Shown: positions 1-7,735 of the stretch, in pieces
Layout: every line of letters starts with the position of its first letter
Position numbering within the stretch: the stretch's first letter is position 1
Assembly (NCBI RefSeq): GCF_022655055.1
Contig: NZ_CP093384.1
Coordinates: forward strand, 1,860,001 to 1,924,000
Length of the DNA: 64,000 nt
Direction: 5' to 3'
DNA from: Vagococcus sp. CY52-2
GTDB taxonomy: Bacteria > Bacillota > Bacilli > Lactobacillales > Vagococcaceae
The notes under the pieces: model-generated
The model's database searches: none
What the model saw: only the letters and a program-made list of their open reading frames with translations
What the model was told of the DNA's origin: nothing
Made by a program: the position numbers and the translations under genes

Positions 1-694
1 ATAAGTCATCTAATACTTCTTTTGTGATAATCTCAGCAGTTGGTCCTGCTTTAAATACCTTCCCAGATTTCATCGCCACAATGTTATCCGCATAACTCGC
101 TGCAAAATTAATATCATGCAACACAATCACCACAGTCTTATTTGCTTCATCAACTAACCGACGAATAGTTTTCATCAACATAACAGCATGATTCATATCC
201 AAATTATTTAGTGGCTCATCTAAAAAAATGTACTCTGTATCTTGAGCAAGCACCATCGCAATGTAAGCTCGTTGCAATTGACCACCCGATAATGTATCAA
301 TTGTATCACTTGCCAAATCATCTAATCCTAAATAAGACAAAGACTCATCTATTTTTTTTTCATCAATTTGTGTCAATCGACCCTTACTATGTGGAAATCG
401 ACCAAAGGCTACCAGTTCTCTAACTGTTAAACGTAACTGAATCCCATTTGCTTGTTTTAGTATTGATAACTTTTTAGCAAGTTCATGTTGATTCCACGCC
501 TTCACCTCCTCTCCATCTAAATAAATGCCACCTTGATCTTTATCAAGAAGCCGACTCATCATACCTAATAGTGTACTTTTCCCAGCACCATTTGGCCCAA
601 TAAAAGCTGTCAACGTTTGTGGCACAATATCATAATCAACTGTATCAACCACACGTTTTTCACCATATTTTTTAACCACTTTTTCAATGTTCAT
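1..694 (-). CDS. yclP: siderophore ABC transporter ATP-binding protein (YclP-like), 3' end cut by the window edge
   Basis: This is the cytoplasmic ATPase of an iron-siderophore importer. About 231 residues are visible, starting MNIEKVVKKYGEK. Walker A GPNGAGKST lies near residue 33, the ABC signature LSGGQ near 130, and Walker B YIFLDEP follows it. The stretch around SILKQANGIQLRLTVREL resembles Bacillus subtilis YclP, the ATPase for petrobactin-type siderophores (family knowledge from memory). The ATG overlaps the stop of the upstream permease gene as ATGA at 691-694, so translation is probably coupled. The C-terminus and any substrate-binding lipoprotein gene lie beyond base 1. The ATPase role is certain; substrate specificity is inferred from the whole cluster. 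Confidence 0.9.
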   Translation of the reverse strand, partial: MNIEKVVKKYGEKRVVDTVDYDIVPQTLTAFIGPNGAGKSTLLGMMSRLLDKDQGGIYLDGEEVKAWNQHELAKKLSILKQANGIQLRLTVRELVAFGRFPHSKGRLTQIDEKKIDESLSYLGLDDLASDTIDTLSGGQLQRAYIAMVLAQDTEYIFLDEPLNNLDMNHAVMLMKTIRRLVDEANKTVVIVLHDINFAASYADNIVAMKSGKVFKAGPTAEIITKEVLDDL

Positions 695-1647
695 TGTCGT
701 GTTTTCCCCCTTTCAGAGAGCAATTTCCATATAAAGTACATGCCACCACTAAACTCAATCACAACACTCAACGTTGTGTTCATATGAAAGACATGTTCCA
801 CTAAAAACTGACCTAACACAAGCATTAATATACTAAGTAGAGCGGCTAATGTAAACAGCCAGTAATGTTTGTATACAGGCAACCATTGATACGTCATGTT
901 AGCCACTATAAAACCTAAAAAAGTAATAGGACCAATTAAAGCAGTTGATAAAGCTACACTCAAACTAATTAAAACTAAAATAAACCAACGAAATTTTTGG
1001 ACATTAACCCCTAAATTTATTGCCTGACAAGTCCCTAAATGAAAGACATCTAAAATAGGTGCTACTAACCAAAATAACAAAACAATTCCAATCACAATTG
1101 GAATGACAATATATAACAAAGACACGTCAACATTAGAAAAACTAGCAAATAATTTTCCTTGTAATTTATCGTATTCATTTGGATCCATTAATACTTGAAA
1201 AAACGTGCTAACACTTTTAAAAAATGTTCCTAAAACCATCCCTATCATGAGTAGTAAAAATAAATCTTGAGTTTCTTTCTTCAATAAAAAACCAAACAAT
1301 GTAACACTAAAAATGACCATTAGGCTAACATTTACCGCAAACATTAATAAGGGATGTGATGGTGATTGACCAAAATAAAAGAATAAAATAGTTTGAACTA
1401 ATACATACAATGAATCAAATCCTAAAATACTAGGCGTTAAAAAATGATTTTGTGTAATGGTTTGAAAACTAATAGTCGATAAACTGGTTAATAATCCCAC
1501 TATAATAAAAGCTAGTAATTTTTTCCCTCTAATAGATAACGCAAATTGCCAATTACCATATGTTTGATAAGTCATAAAGAAAGCGATACTAATTAATACG
1601 ATAATAACTAAGCAAATCACCCTTATATAAAGACTTTTTTGGCTCAT
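691..1647 (-). CDS. yclO: siderophore ABC transporter permease (YclO-like)
   Basis: A 318-residue FecCD-family membrane permease with about nine or ten hydrophobic segments and a positively charged C-terminus (KLLSERGKTRQ). It forms the second half of a heterodimeric channel with the product of the preceding gene. It overlaps that gene by 4 bp (ATGA, 1644-1647) and the ATPase gene by 4 bp downstream, so the three genes form a tight operon. Length is usual for the family (315-335 residues). The YclO assignment rests on gene order and on the similarity of the partner ATPase; another catecholate siderophore is possible. Confidence 0.87.
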   Translation of the reverse strand: MSQKSLYIRVICLVIIVLISIAFFMTYQTYGNWQFALSIRGKKLLAFIIVGLLTSLSTISFQTITQNHFLTPSILGFDSLYVLVQTILFFYFGQSPSHPLLMFAVNVSLMVIFSVTLFGFLLKKETQDLFLLLMIGMVLGTFFKSVSTFFQVLMDPNEYDKLQGKLFASFSNVDVSLLYIVIPIVIGIVLLFWLVAPILDVFHLGTCQAINLGVNVQKFRWFILVLISLSVALSTALIGPITFLGFIVANMTYQWLPVYKHYWLFTLAALLSILMLVLGQFLVEHVFHMNTTLSVVIEFSGGMYFIWKLLSERGKTRQ

Positions 1648-2591
1648 CTCTTTGCCCCCTTAACAAGTAATACGACAAAGATGATACTCCCTAAAGCACC
1701 AACAATTAAACTAACAGGTATTTCATATGGCGGATAAACTACACGAGATAAAATATCTGCCATCACTAAAAAAATACTCCCCGTAATAGCCGTCAACCAC
1801 AACGTCTCTTTCATATGATCACCTAGAAACACAGAAACAATATTTGGGATAATCACACCCAGAAATGGTAACCCTCCAATTGTAACCAAAATAACACTAC
1901 TAGCAATAGAAATTAATAATAGACCGATTAAATGAACAAATCTATAATTCATACCAACAGAAATAGAGAACTCTTCTCCCATTCCCACAATCGTAAATTG
2001 ATAAGCATACATATAACAAATCAAAAGAACTGGTACAGTGACATAAATCAATTCATAATTTCCTTTTGAAATAGTTGAAAAACTGCCTTGTAACCAAGAT
2101 GTCATATTTTGAATCAACTGGTATTGATAAGCAAAAAAAATGACAATTGAACCAATAATATTTCCAAACATAACCCCTATAAGTGGTACCATCAATTGAT
2201 TTTTTCCTGGTAGAACTCGTATTAATTGAATAAATACTATTGTACCTAAAAAAGCAAAAATAAAAGCAATAATAGACTTTGTCAAAATAGTGCCATTTGG
2301 AAAAAATAACATTGCCACTAACATACCTAGACGTGCACTATCCATTGTTCCAGCTGTCGTTGGAGACACGAATTTATTTTGAGTTAGATGTTGCATGATT
2401 AATCCTGAAACGCTAATTGTTGCTCCAGCTATGATTAAACTAATCGTTCTAGGAACACGCGTGGTCCATAACACTAGTGACTGCATTTCACTTAGCTGAA
2501 AGATATCTTGAATAGGAATGCTTTGAACACCAATAAATAAAGAAAATGTTGCTAGTAATAATAAACTAACTATCGGTATACATTTTTTCAT
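1644..2591 (-). CDS. yclN: siderophore ABC transporter permease (YclN-like)
   Basis: A 315-residue FecCD-family permease, first gene of the iron operon. It has an N-terminal signal-anchor helix and the usual family pattern of hydrophobic helices with the loops RTISLIIAGATISVSGLIMQ and GGLPFLGVIIPNIV, typical of BtuC-like proteins. The start is supported by a strong Shine-Dalgarno (AGGAGGG at 2598-2604) seven bases before the ATG. A Fur box lies immediately upstream, so expression is probably repressed when iron is plentiful. Together with the next two genes it forms an inner-membrane importer that would need a separate lipoprotein receptor, which is not in this window. Confidence 0.87.
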   Translation of the reverse strand: MKKCIPIVSLLLLATFSLFIGVQSIPIQDIFQLSEMQSLVLWTTRVPRTISLIIAGATISVSGLIMQHLTQNKFVSPTTAGTMDSARLGMLVAMLFFPNGTILTKSIIAFIFAFLGTIVFIQLIRVLPGKNQLMVPLIGVMFGNIIGSIVIFFAYQYQLIQNMTSWLQGSFSTISKGNYELIYVTVPVLLICYMYAYQFTIVGMGEEFSISVGMNYRFVHLIGLLLISIASSVILVTIGGLPFLGVIIPNIVSVFLGDHMKETLWLTAITGSIFLVMADILSRVVYPPYEIPVSLIVGALGSIIFVVLLVKGAKR

Positions 2592-2607
2592 CCAAAACCC
2601 TCCTAAT

Positions 2608-2622
2608 TGATAATGATTTTCA
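2608..2622 (-). promoter_or_regulatory. Fur box upstream of the iron-siderophore operon
   Basis: TGATAATGATTTTCA matches the 7-1-7 Fur consensus TGATAATNATTATCA with one mismatch. It lies just downstream of the predicted -10 element, over the expected transcription start, which is a repressing position. Fur binding is inferred; the match itself is read directly. Confidence 0.85.
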
Positions 2623-2632
2623 TTTACAGTTA

Positions 2633-2661
2633 ATTTTATCCAAATTTTAACTTAATTGCAA
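2633..2661 (-). promoter_or_regulatory. predicted sigma-A promoter of the siderophore operon
   Basis: On the minus strand the -35 is TTGCAA (2656-2661) and the -10 is TAAAAT (2633-2638), separated by exactly 17 bp. The Fur box overlaps the expected start site. Confidence 0.65.
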
Positions 2662-2692
2662 TATCTTTTCACAAATTTCCCATGAGATGATA

Positions 2693-2701
2693 TGTTATAC
2701 T
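2693..2701 (+). promoter_or_regulatory. extended -10 element for the yueI-like gene
   Basis: TGTTATACT fits the extended -10 pattern TGnTATAAT with one mismatch. No good -35 is visible, which is common for extended -10 promoters. It lies about 33 bp before the ATG at 2735. Confidence 0.4.
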
Positions 2702-2734
2702 AAAAGTAATTGGCCAATAAAGGAGTGAATAACG

Positions 2735-3202
2735 ATGGGAACAGATATTCAAGACTATTTAGATAAAGGACTATATGGTAGTCCCAAATTAAAACCTGAT
2801 GAACAAAGGAAGTTTCTAGGTACTTTTAGAGAAAGAGTTGTCTTTATTTTATCCTTGTCTGATTTAACCTCTGCTTCTTACGAAAATTTTGCAATCAGTC
2901 AATTTCAAAAATATCCTGGTGGGACATTGCTTGTTAATGCGTTATTAAAACCAGCTATTCAAAAACAGTTAATCCATCTCACACAAACCAATCACGTATC
3001 TCTAAAATTAGTGGACACAGAAAACACCCTATTAGCTGATCAAGCTATCGTGGTGGTTTATACTCTCAATCATGCTGTTAATAAAGAAAATATTGAATTA
3101 CCCTTACAAACTAAATTTTCAAACACCACTCACGATATAAAAAAAGCACCGACTACAACAAAATCTGAAAGTTTTTTTAAGTCCTTATTTTCAAAAAAAT
3201 AA
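2735..3202 (+). CDS. YueI family protein (DUF1694)
   Basis: A 155-residue soluble protein. The N-terminus with LDKGLYGSPKLKPDEQRKFLG and RERVVFILS is characteristic of the YueI/DUF1694 family of Firmicutes, whose function is not established. The C-terminal 30 residues are polar and probably disordered (THDIKKAPTTTKSESFFKSLFSKK). Shine-Dalgarno AAGGAG at 2719-2724 supports the ATG. It is transcribed divergently from the iron operon and is the only clearly intact plus-strand gene in the window. Confidence 0.85.
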   Translation: MGTDIQDYLDKGLYGSPKLKPDEQRKFLGTFRERVVFILSLSDLTSASYENFAISQFQKYPGGTLLVNALLKPAIQKQLIHLTQTNHVSLKLVDTENTLLADQAIVVVYTLNHAVNKENIELPLQTKFSNTTHDIKKAPTTTKSESFFKSLFSKK

Positions 3203-3273
3203 GATATTAGTTGCTTTATAAAAAAAGTAGTGTTAATACTACTAACAATAATAAAAACGAAAGGATGATCATC

Positions 3274-3402
3274 ATGATAGTAGCAAATCACACAAAAACA
3301 TGGCAAAACTGGCAAATATGAAGTTGTGTGTATGCTACATTTGGCATAGATGAAACTTTTAGAGTACTTTCTAAAAGCATCTATGTCGGTGATTATCTTT
3401 AA
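3274..3402 (+). pseudogene. short reading frame interrupted by one in-frame TGA (possible remnant or leader)
   Basis: Following a plausible ribosome site (AAAGGATGA), an ATG at 3274 opens MIVANHTKTWQNWQI, stops at TGA (3319-3321), then continues in the same frame as SCVYATFGIDETFRVLSKSIY and ends with TAA at 3400-3402. A strong terminator begins nine bases later. The position before a terminator suggests a transcribed unit: a 15-residue peptide or a decayed ~42-codon gene. I do not recognise the product. It could also be chance. Confidence 0.25.
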
Positions 3403-3410
3403 AATAGATA

Positions 3411-3451
3411 AAAGACCACACCGTCAATACAAGGACGGTGTGGTCTTTTTT
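3411..3451 (+). terminator. rho-independent terminator downstream of the yueI-like gene
   Basis: Perfect 15-bp stem AAAGACCACACCGTC (3411-3425) paired with 3434-3448, 8-nt loop, then a run of T on the plus strand. It ends the yueI-like transcript and any short ORF after it. Confidence 0.85.
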
Positions 3452-3554
3452 AGAAGTACTCTCTTAATGGAACAAGTAACAAAGTATTTAAATATAACTG
3501 TTTAAATATTTAAGTTAAACCAAACGTGATTTTAAAAAAAAATTCTTTAAAAAA

Positions 3555-3590
3555 CTGTAAAATCCGTTTACTAGACAACGAATTTTACAG
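3555..3590 (-). terminator. terminator of the aldehyde dehydrogenase gene
   Basis: Stem CTGTAAAATCCG (3555-3566) pairs with 3579-3590 with one mismatch. On the minus strand it is followed by TTTTTT and a second T-rich run. It lies a few bases after the aldehyde dehydrogenase stop codon. Confidence 0.75.
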
Positions 3591-3596
3591 GATTTT

Positions 3597-4976
3597 TCAT
3601 TTCAGAACACGCTTAATCCATTTTAAATGGTTAGTTGTGTAAGGTGGGTAAATAAACGGAGTATCTATTTTAGGGGAAGATAATATGGCTCGTTTATGTG
3701 AAAAAGTATCAAAACTATATTTTCCATGATAGTTTCCTATACCAGATTCTCCTACCCCACCAAAAGGCAAATGACCAGAGACAAGATGAAAAATGGTGTT
3801 ATTAATACTAACACCACCTGATGAGGTATGAGATACTATTTTTTCTTGTTCCTTCTTATCTTGGCTAAATAAATAAAGTGCTAGCGGTTTAGGTCGAGTA
3901 GTTATCTGATGAATCACATCATCTAATGACTGATAAGAAATAATAGGTAAAAGTGGTCCAAAAATTTCATCGGTCATTAATGGTGATTCCCAAGTAGAAT
4001 CATATAATGTCGGTTCAATATAGCAAGAATTAACATCATACATCCCACCACTAATTAGATCGGCTTTTGATTCTTCCATTAAACGAATCAGACGGTTTGT
4101 ATGTCGTTCGTTGACAATTCGTGAAAAGCTTTTACTTTGTTTAATATTCCTTCCATAAAATCGTGTCACTGTTTTTTGACACTCATGAATAAATTGATTT
4201 TTAACGGATTCATGCACTACCACATAATCAGGGGCGACACATGTTTGTCCTGCATTCATCATTTTTCCATAGATAATCCGTCTTGCCGCTAACGAAACGT
4301 CAGCTTTTTCTGTAACAATGGTCGGACTTTTCCCTCCAAGTTCTAGCGTTACAGGGGTTAAATGATTTGATGCAGCTTTCATCACACTTTTTCCAACGGT
4401 GGTACTTCCTGTAAAAAAGATGTAATCAAATGGTTGAGCTAATAGTTCAATCGTGATTTCTTTTTCACCTAAAAAAATATCCACATAAGACGAAGGAAAT
4501 AAATGATGAATCATTTTTTCTATCACTTGCGAAAAAGTTGGTACCAGTTCAGATGGTTTTAAAATAGCCGTATTACCTGCAGCTATCGCTCCTACTAATG
4601 GTTCTATTAGTAATTGAAATGGATAATTAAATGGACCAATAATCAAAGCGACACCATAAGGCTCACTAATAACTCGGCTTTTGGAAGGAAGTAAGAATAA
4701 AGGAGTTGGCTTTTTTTCTTCTTTCATCCATTTTTTTAATGACTTTTGAGTTGTACGAATACTATTTAAAACAAATCCTATTTCTGTCGCATAAGTCTCT
4801 AATGGATGTTTCCCTAAATCTTGTTGTAACGCTTCAATTATTTCTGTTTCATAAGATAATATAGCCAATCTTAATTTTTCTAATTGTTCTAGTCGAAAAC
4901 TTAATTCTTTAGTTTGCTGTGAATAAAAAAAAGCACGTTGGTTTTGTAAGACTGCTTGAATCGTTTTAATCATCAT
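3597..4976 (-). CDS. NAD(P)-dependent aldehyde dehydrogenase (class 3-like)
   Basis: An aldehyde dehydrogenase of about 459 residues, short like the class 3/YwdH group. It has the coenzyme-binding segment FTGSTTVGKSVMKAAS, the catalytic glutamate in LELGGKSP, the catalytic cysteine in NAGQTCVAPDY and the C-terminal LPFGGVGESGIGNYHGKYSF signature. The longest frame starts at 4991, but AGGAG (4984-4988) lies inside those codons and 7 bp before the ATG at 4976, so the later start is better. It oxidises an aldehyde to the acid in the cytoplasm; the substrate cannot be told. Upstream is an antitermination structure that may govern it (see 5164-5227). Confidence 0.85.
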   Translation of the reverse strand: MMIKTIQAVLQNQRAFFYSQQTKELSFRLEQLEKLRLAILSYETEIIEALQQDLGKHPLETYATEIGFVLNSIRTTQKSLKKWMKEEKKPTPLFLLPSKSRVISEPYGVALIIGPFNYPFQLLIEPLVGAIAAGNTAILKPSELVPTFSQVIEKMIHHLFPSSYVDIFLGEKEITIELLAQPFDYIFFTGSTTVGKSVMKAASNHLTPVTLELGGKSPTIVTEKADVSLAARRIIYGKMMNAGQTCVAPDYVVVHESVKNQFIHECQKTVTRFYGRNIKQSKSFSRIVNERHTNRLIRLMEESKADLISGGMYDVNSCYIEPTLYDSTWESPLMTDEIFGPLLPIISYQSLDDVIHQITTRPKPLALYLFSQDKKEQEKIVSHTSSGGVSINNTIFHLVSGHLPFGGVGESGIGNYHGKYSFDTFSHKRAILSSPKIDTPFIYPPYTTNHLKWIKRVLK

Positions 4977-5069
4977 TCTCATTCTCCTCATTTTATGATG
5001 CTTACTTACAGTGTACCAAATAAAAAAGAAAAAAACGAAAAACAGTTTTTTTCTTTAAACGTTATTTAA

Positions 5070-5144
5070 TTATAGCTGACCATTTCTCTTTAAGCTATTT
5101 GCAATACCATCCTCATAGGCACTATCGGTAGAATTTAAATCACC
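5070..5144 (-). other. decayed coding fragment between the antiterminator and the aldehyde dehydrogenase
   Basis: After the terminator at 5164-5204 the minus strand has a Shine-Dalgarno-like GAGGTGATTT with no start codon nearby, then a frame reading GDLNSTDSAYEDGIANSLKR followed by NGQL and stop. This looks like the C-terminal end of a deleted gene fused near its own leader. I cannot name the family. Bases 4992-5069 otherwise hold only T-rich sequence that could be a weak terminator or the aldehyde dehydrogenase promoter. Confidence 0.25.
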
Positions 5145-5163
5145 TCATTTAAGAAATAAAAAA

Positions 5164-5204
5164 ACACCAAACCAAAGTAGTTATTCTACAATGGATTGAT
5201 GGTG
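5164..5204 (-). terminator. leader terminator paired with the RNA antiterminator
   Basis: On the minus strand CACCATCAATCC...GTAG pairs imperfectly with CTAC...GGTTTGGTG and is followed by seven T. It overlaps the antiterminator (5199-5227) by six bases, so both structures cannot form together. This is the standard arrangement in BglG/SacY/LicT-controlled leaders. Confidence 0.65.
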
Positions 5205-5227
5205 CCTGATCGTATCAGTTACACTCC
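5199..5227 (-). promoter_or_regulatory. LicT/BglG-type ribonucleic antiterminator (RAT) site
   Basis: The 29-base minus-strand sequence runs GGAGTGTAACTGAT, a 3-nt loop, then ATCAGGCACCAT. It keeps the diagnostic RAT elements GG..TGT.ACTG and CAGGCA with the central ACTGAT/ATCAG stem. In Bacillus, such sites are bound by PRD antiterminators that induce beta-glucoside or sucrose genes. No such antiterminator gene and no beta-glucoside PTS gene is in this window. Confidence 0.65.
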
Positions 5228-5285
5228 GTCTGTTTTATAAATAAACTACAATACCATTAGAAAGCGATTTAGAATATAAAAGATA

Positions 5286-5315
5286 AAAAAATCTAGACTT
5301 GAATCTAGATTTTTT
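5286..5315 (-). terminator. terminator of gshAB
   Basis: Perfect 12-bp stem AAAAAATCTAGA (5286-5297) with 5304-5315 and a 6-nt loop, 13 bp after the gshAB stop, with a T run on the minus strand. The symmetric A/T tails could make it bidirectional. Confidence 0.85.
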
Positions 5316-5327
5316 TGAAGATAGTAG

Positions 5328-7610
5328 TTATTTTTTTAGTTCTGGATATAATAACAACAACACATCCATCGTGAGTCGTTGTCCTGCACCGGCATAAGGG
5401 TAAATATGCATATGCATTGCTGGGTTGAAATTTGCTTCAATAATCCCATACGTTTGTCCATCTTCCTTATTCCCATTGATTGAACTATCAGGAATAATTA
5501 AATCAATACCACATATTTTAGCTCCTAATGCTTCTACAGCAGACTCAGCTATCTGTTTATAATGTTCACTCATCTCTTCTGTCACATCTAGTGAATCGCC
5601 ACCTGTACTGACATTTGAATTTTCACGAAGGTAGACACGTTGATTTTTTTCAGGAATGCTTGATTTAGTCAATTTTTGTTCTTTCAACATCAGCTGTTCA
5701 ATATCACCTAACTGAATTTTTTCTAAAGGCGCTCTATGGTGCGTCCCACGTAGACTATCTTTATTTTTTTCAGCTACCAATTCTTCAACAGTATGTTCCC
5801 CATCACCAAGGACATTAGCTGGTGTTCGCAACATAACCGCACGTGTTTTTCCATCTAATACAAAGAAACGATATTCAGTACCTGGAAGAAATTCTTCAAC
5901 TAAAATGCTATTGTCTTCACTAAATGCAATTCGAACCGCTTCATCATAATCTTCCTTTGTCGCACCATCTTTGAAAATAGAAATACCTAAACCATAATTC
6001 GTTGTTTTAGGTTTGACAACAATCGCACTATCTTTAAAAATCGGATAAGAAATAAGCGCCTCATCTACTGTTGAGAATTCTTTTCCTAAAGGAACATGAA
6101 ATCCTGCTTTATCTAATACTTTTTTAGTGACTGTTTTATTCTCCATCATAAGAGGGACAACATAAGAATCACGACTCGTCATATTCGCATTTTTAACATA
6201 CTCAACTTGCCCGTTTAATGATAACTTTAAAAACTGATCTGTTCTATCTAACACATCAACTTTGACACCTTTTTGTATCGCATCAAACATAAAAATTTGT
6301 GTTGATAATTCCATGTCTCGGTAACCAGCTAACTGATATGGTTTAGCAAATGCTTCATCATAATATAAATCAGCAAAATAACGACCTAAGTCTTCGTTTG
6401 TCCAACTTTTTTCTGCCATTAATTCTAACATTTGTCCTGCTAATGTTTTAGTCGGATAATCCATAACATGTTTCATTTCATTAAGTAACTCCGTACAGTC
6501 AAATGGTGTCGTTAATTGCTCGTTTAATTCGGTCATTTTTTCTAGCAACCAAGATCCTTCTTCATGTAAAAAGGTCTTATCTAAAGGATGCTCTAATGAC
6601 ACTTTATTGTTATACTCAGTTCCTAAATCTAACATATGAGTCGCATCTGTTGATTCTTCATCTAAGAACAATAGTGTTAGTAAGAACAAGTGCAAGAACC
6701 TCAATGTTTCTTTTGAAATACCAATACGTTCAAATGGATCTAAGTCAATATTTCGAATTTCAATATAACTTACACCACGAGTTAAAAGTTCCTCTACTTT
6801 ATCACTGCCACGTAAACGAACAGACGAATAAAATTCTTTCGTTTCGATTAACTCACCCTTATCTACTAATTCTTCTAAATCAGATACATATTGATCAATT
6901 GTTTGATAGGACACAGCAATCTCTGGCCGATTTGTATAACCATACTCGCTATTTCTAATACTACGAACAGGTTGTTCTGGTTCTTTATCTGTAAAATATC
7001 TTTTATCAGCAAACGGACTTGCACCAAATAAATAGGTAATTAACCAACGATAGCGTAAATATTGACGAGATACTTTTAAGTAAACATCCGTTCTAAACGC
7101 CACAAAGTCAGTGTAATCTGTTTGCAATTGGAACAAACTCATTAATAAATCATGTGAGAACTCAAAATTATAATGAATACCACTCACCATTTGTTTTCTC
7201 TTACCATAGACTTTCGCTAAGTAACGACGGTAGTTAATATCTCCTTGATGTTCTAATTTTGCAATTTTAATATCACGATCATCTTCTGGTAAATCAGGTG
7301 GCATACTAATTGGCCACAATCTCTCGCCATCTTCCATCGAACGCATCACAACGTCATGTAAGGCTTCTAATTGCTCGATAGCACCTTGATCTGTATCAAA
7401 CACTTGAGTGATTAATTCAGTTTGTGTTTCACTAAAATCAGTTTGGATGTATGGATGAAAACTACGACTTCCTAAAGAAGACGGATGATCAGTTGTTGCC
7501 AATTCACCATTAGCATCGACACGCTGACTTTCTTTTTCTAATCCTATTTTAAAACCAGAAAGAACGGATTGGATTCTTTCATCTGTTAAATATGTTTGTA
7601 AACTTTTCAT
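5328..7610 (-). CDS. gshAB: bifunctional glutamate-cysteine ligase / glutathione synthetase (GshAB, GshF)
   Basis: A 760-residue cytoplasmic enzyme that makes glutathione in two ATP-dependent steps: gamma-glutamylcysteine formation, then glycine addition. The N-terminal half (about 1-480) is a GshA-type glutamate-cysteine ligase, with FKIGLEKESQRVD near the start and VSYIEIRNIDLDPFERIGI further on. The C-terminal part (about 490-760) is an ATP-grasp domain related to D-Ala-D-Ala ligases rather than classical GshB (VVKPKTTNYGLGISIFK, ICGIDLIIPDSSI, IIEANFNPAMHMHIYPYAG). Length is normal for the fused family of Gram-positive bacteria. A -10 (TATAAT at 7648-7653) lies upstream; the gene appears monocistronic with its own terminator. 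Confidence 0.96.
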   Translation of the reverse strand: MKSLQTYLTDERIQSVLSGFKIGLEKESQRVDANGELATTDHPSSLGSRSFHPYIQTDFSETQTELITQVFDTDQGAIEQLEALHDVVMRSMEDGERLWPISMPPDLPEDDRDIKIAKLEHQGDINYRRYLAKVYGKRKQMVSGIHYNFEFSHDLLMSLFQLQTDYTDFVAFRTDVYLKVSRQYLRYRWLITYLFGASPFADKRYFTDKEPEQPVRSIRNSEYGYTNRPEIAVSYQTIDQYVSDLEELVDKGELIETKEFYSSVRLRGSDKVEELLTRGVSYIEIRNIDLDPFERIGISKETLRFLHLFLLTLLFLDEESTDATHMLDLGTEYNNKVSLEHPLDKTFLHEEGSWLLEKMTELNEQLTTPFDCTELLNEMKHVMDYPTKTLAGQMLELMAEKSWTNEDLGRYFADLYYDEAFAKPYQLAGYRDMELSTQIFMFDAIQKGVKVDVLDRTDQFLKLSLNGQVEYVKNANMTSRDSYVVPLMMENKTVTKKVLDKAGFHVPLGKEFSTVDEALISYPIFKDSAIVVKPKTTNYGLGISIFKDGATKEDYDEAVRIAFSEDNSILVEEFLPGTEYRFFVLDGKTRAVMLRTPANVLGDGEHTVEELVAEKNKDSLRGTHHRAPLEKIQLGDIEQLMLKEQKLTKSSIPEKNQRVYLRENSNVSTGGDSLDVTEEMSEHYKQIAESAVEALGAKICGIDLIIPDSSINGNKEDGQTYGIIEANFNPAMHMHIYPYAGAGQRLTMDVLLLLYPELKK

Positions 7611-7701
7611 TGTTATTGACCTTTTCCCTTTGTCATTTCTATGAAATATTATATCATTCTATGTTTTGAAACCATAATTTTTTGTTTATCCCACATAAAA
7701 A

Positions 7702-7729
7702 AGCCAGCCATCAAATGTGATGACTGACT
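7702..7729 (-). terminator. terminator of the fructose operon
   Basis: Stem AGCCAGCCATCA (7702-7713) pairs with 7718-7729 with two G-T pairs and a 4-nt loop, then a T run on the minus strand. It directly follows the fruA stop. Confidence 0.8.
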
Positions 7730-7735
7730 ATAACA

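Noticed and set aside
3130-3315. 61-codon minus-strand frame overlapping the yueI-like gene end
   Set aside because: It overlaps a real gene in antisense, has no ribosome site, and its composition is that of reversed A-rich sequence.
6503-6958. 151-codon plus-strand frame inside gshAB
   Set aside because: It lies antisense to conserved GshAB sequence, has no recognisable domain and looks like a codon-bias shadow.
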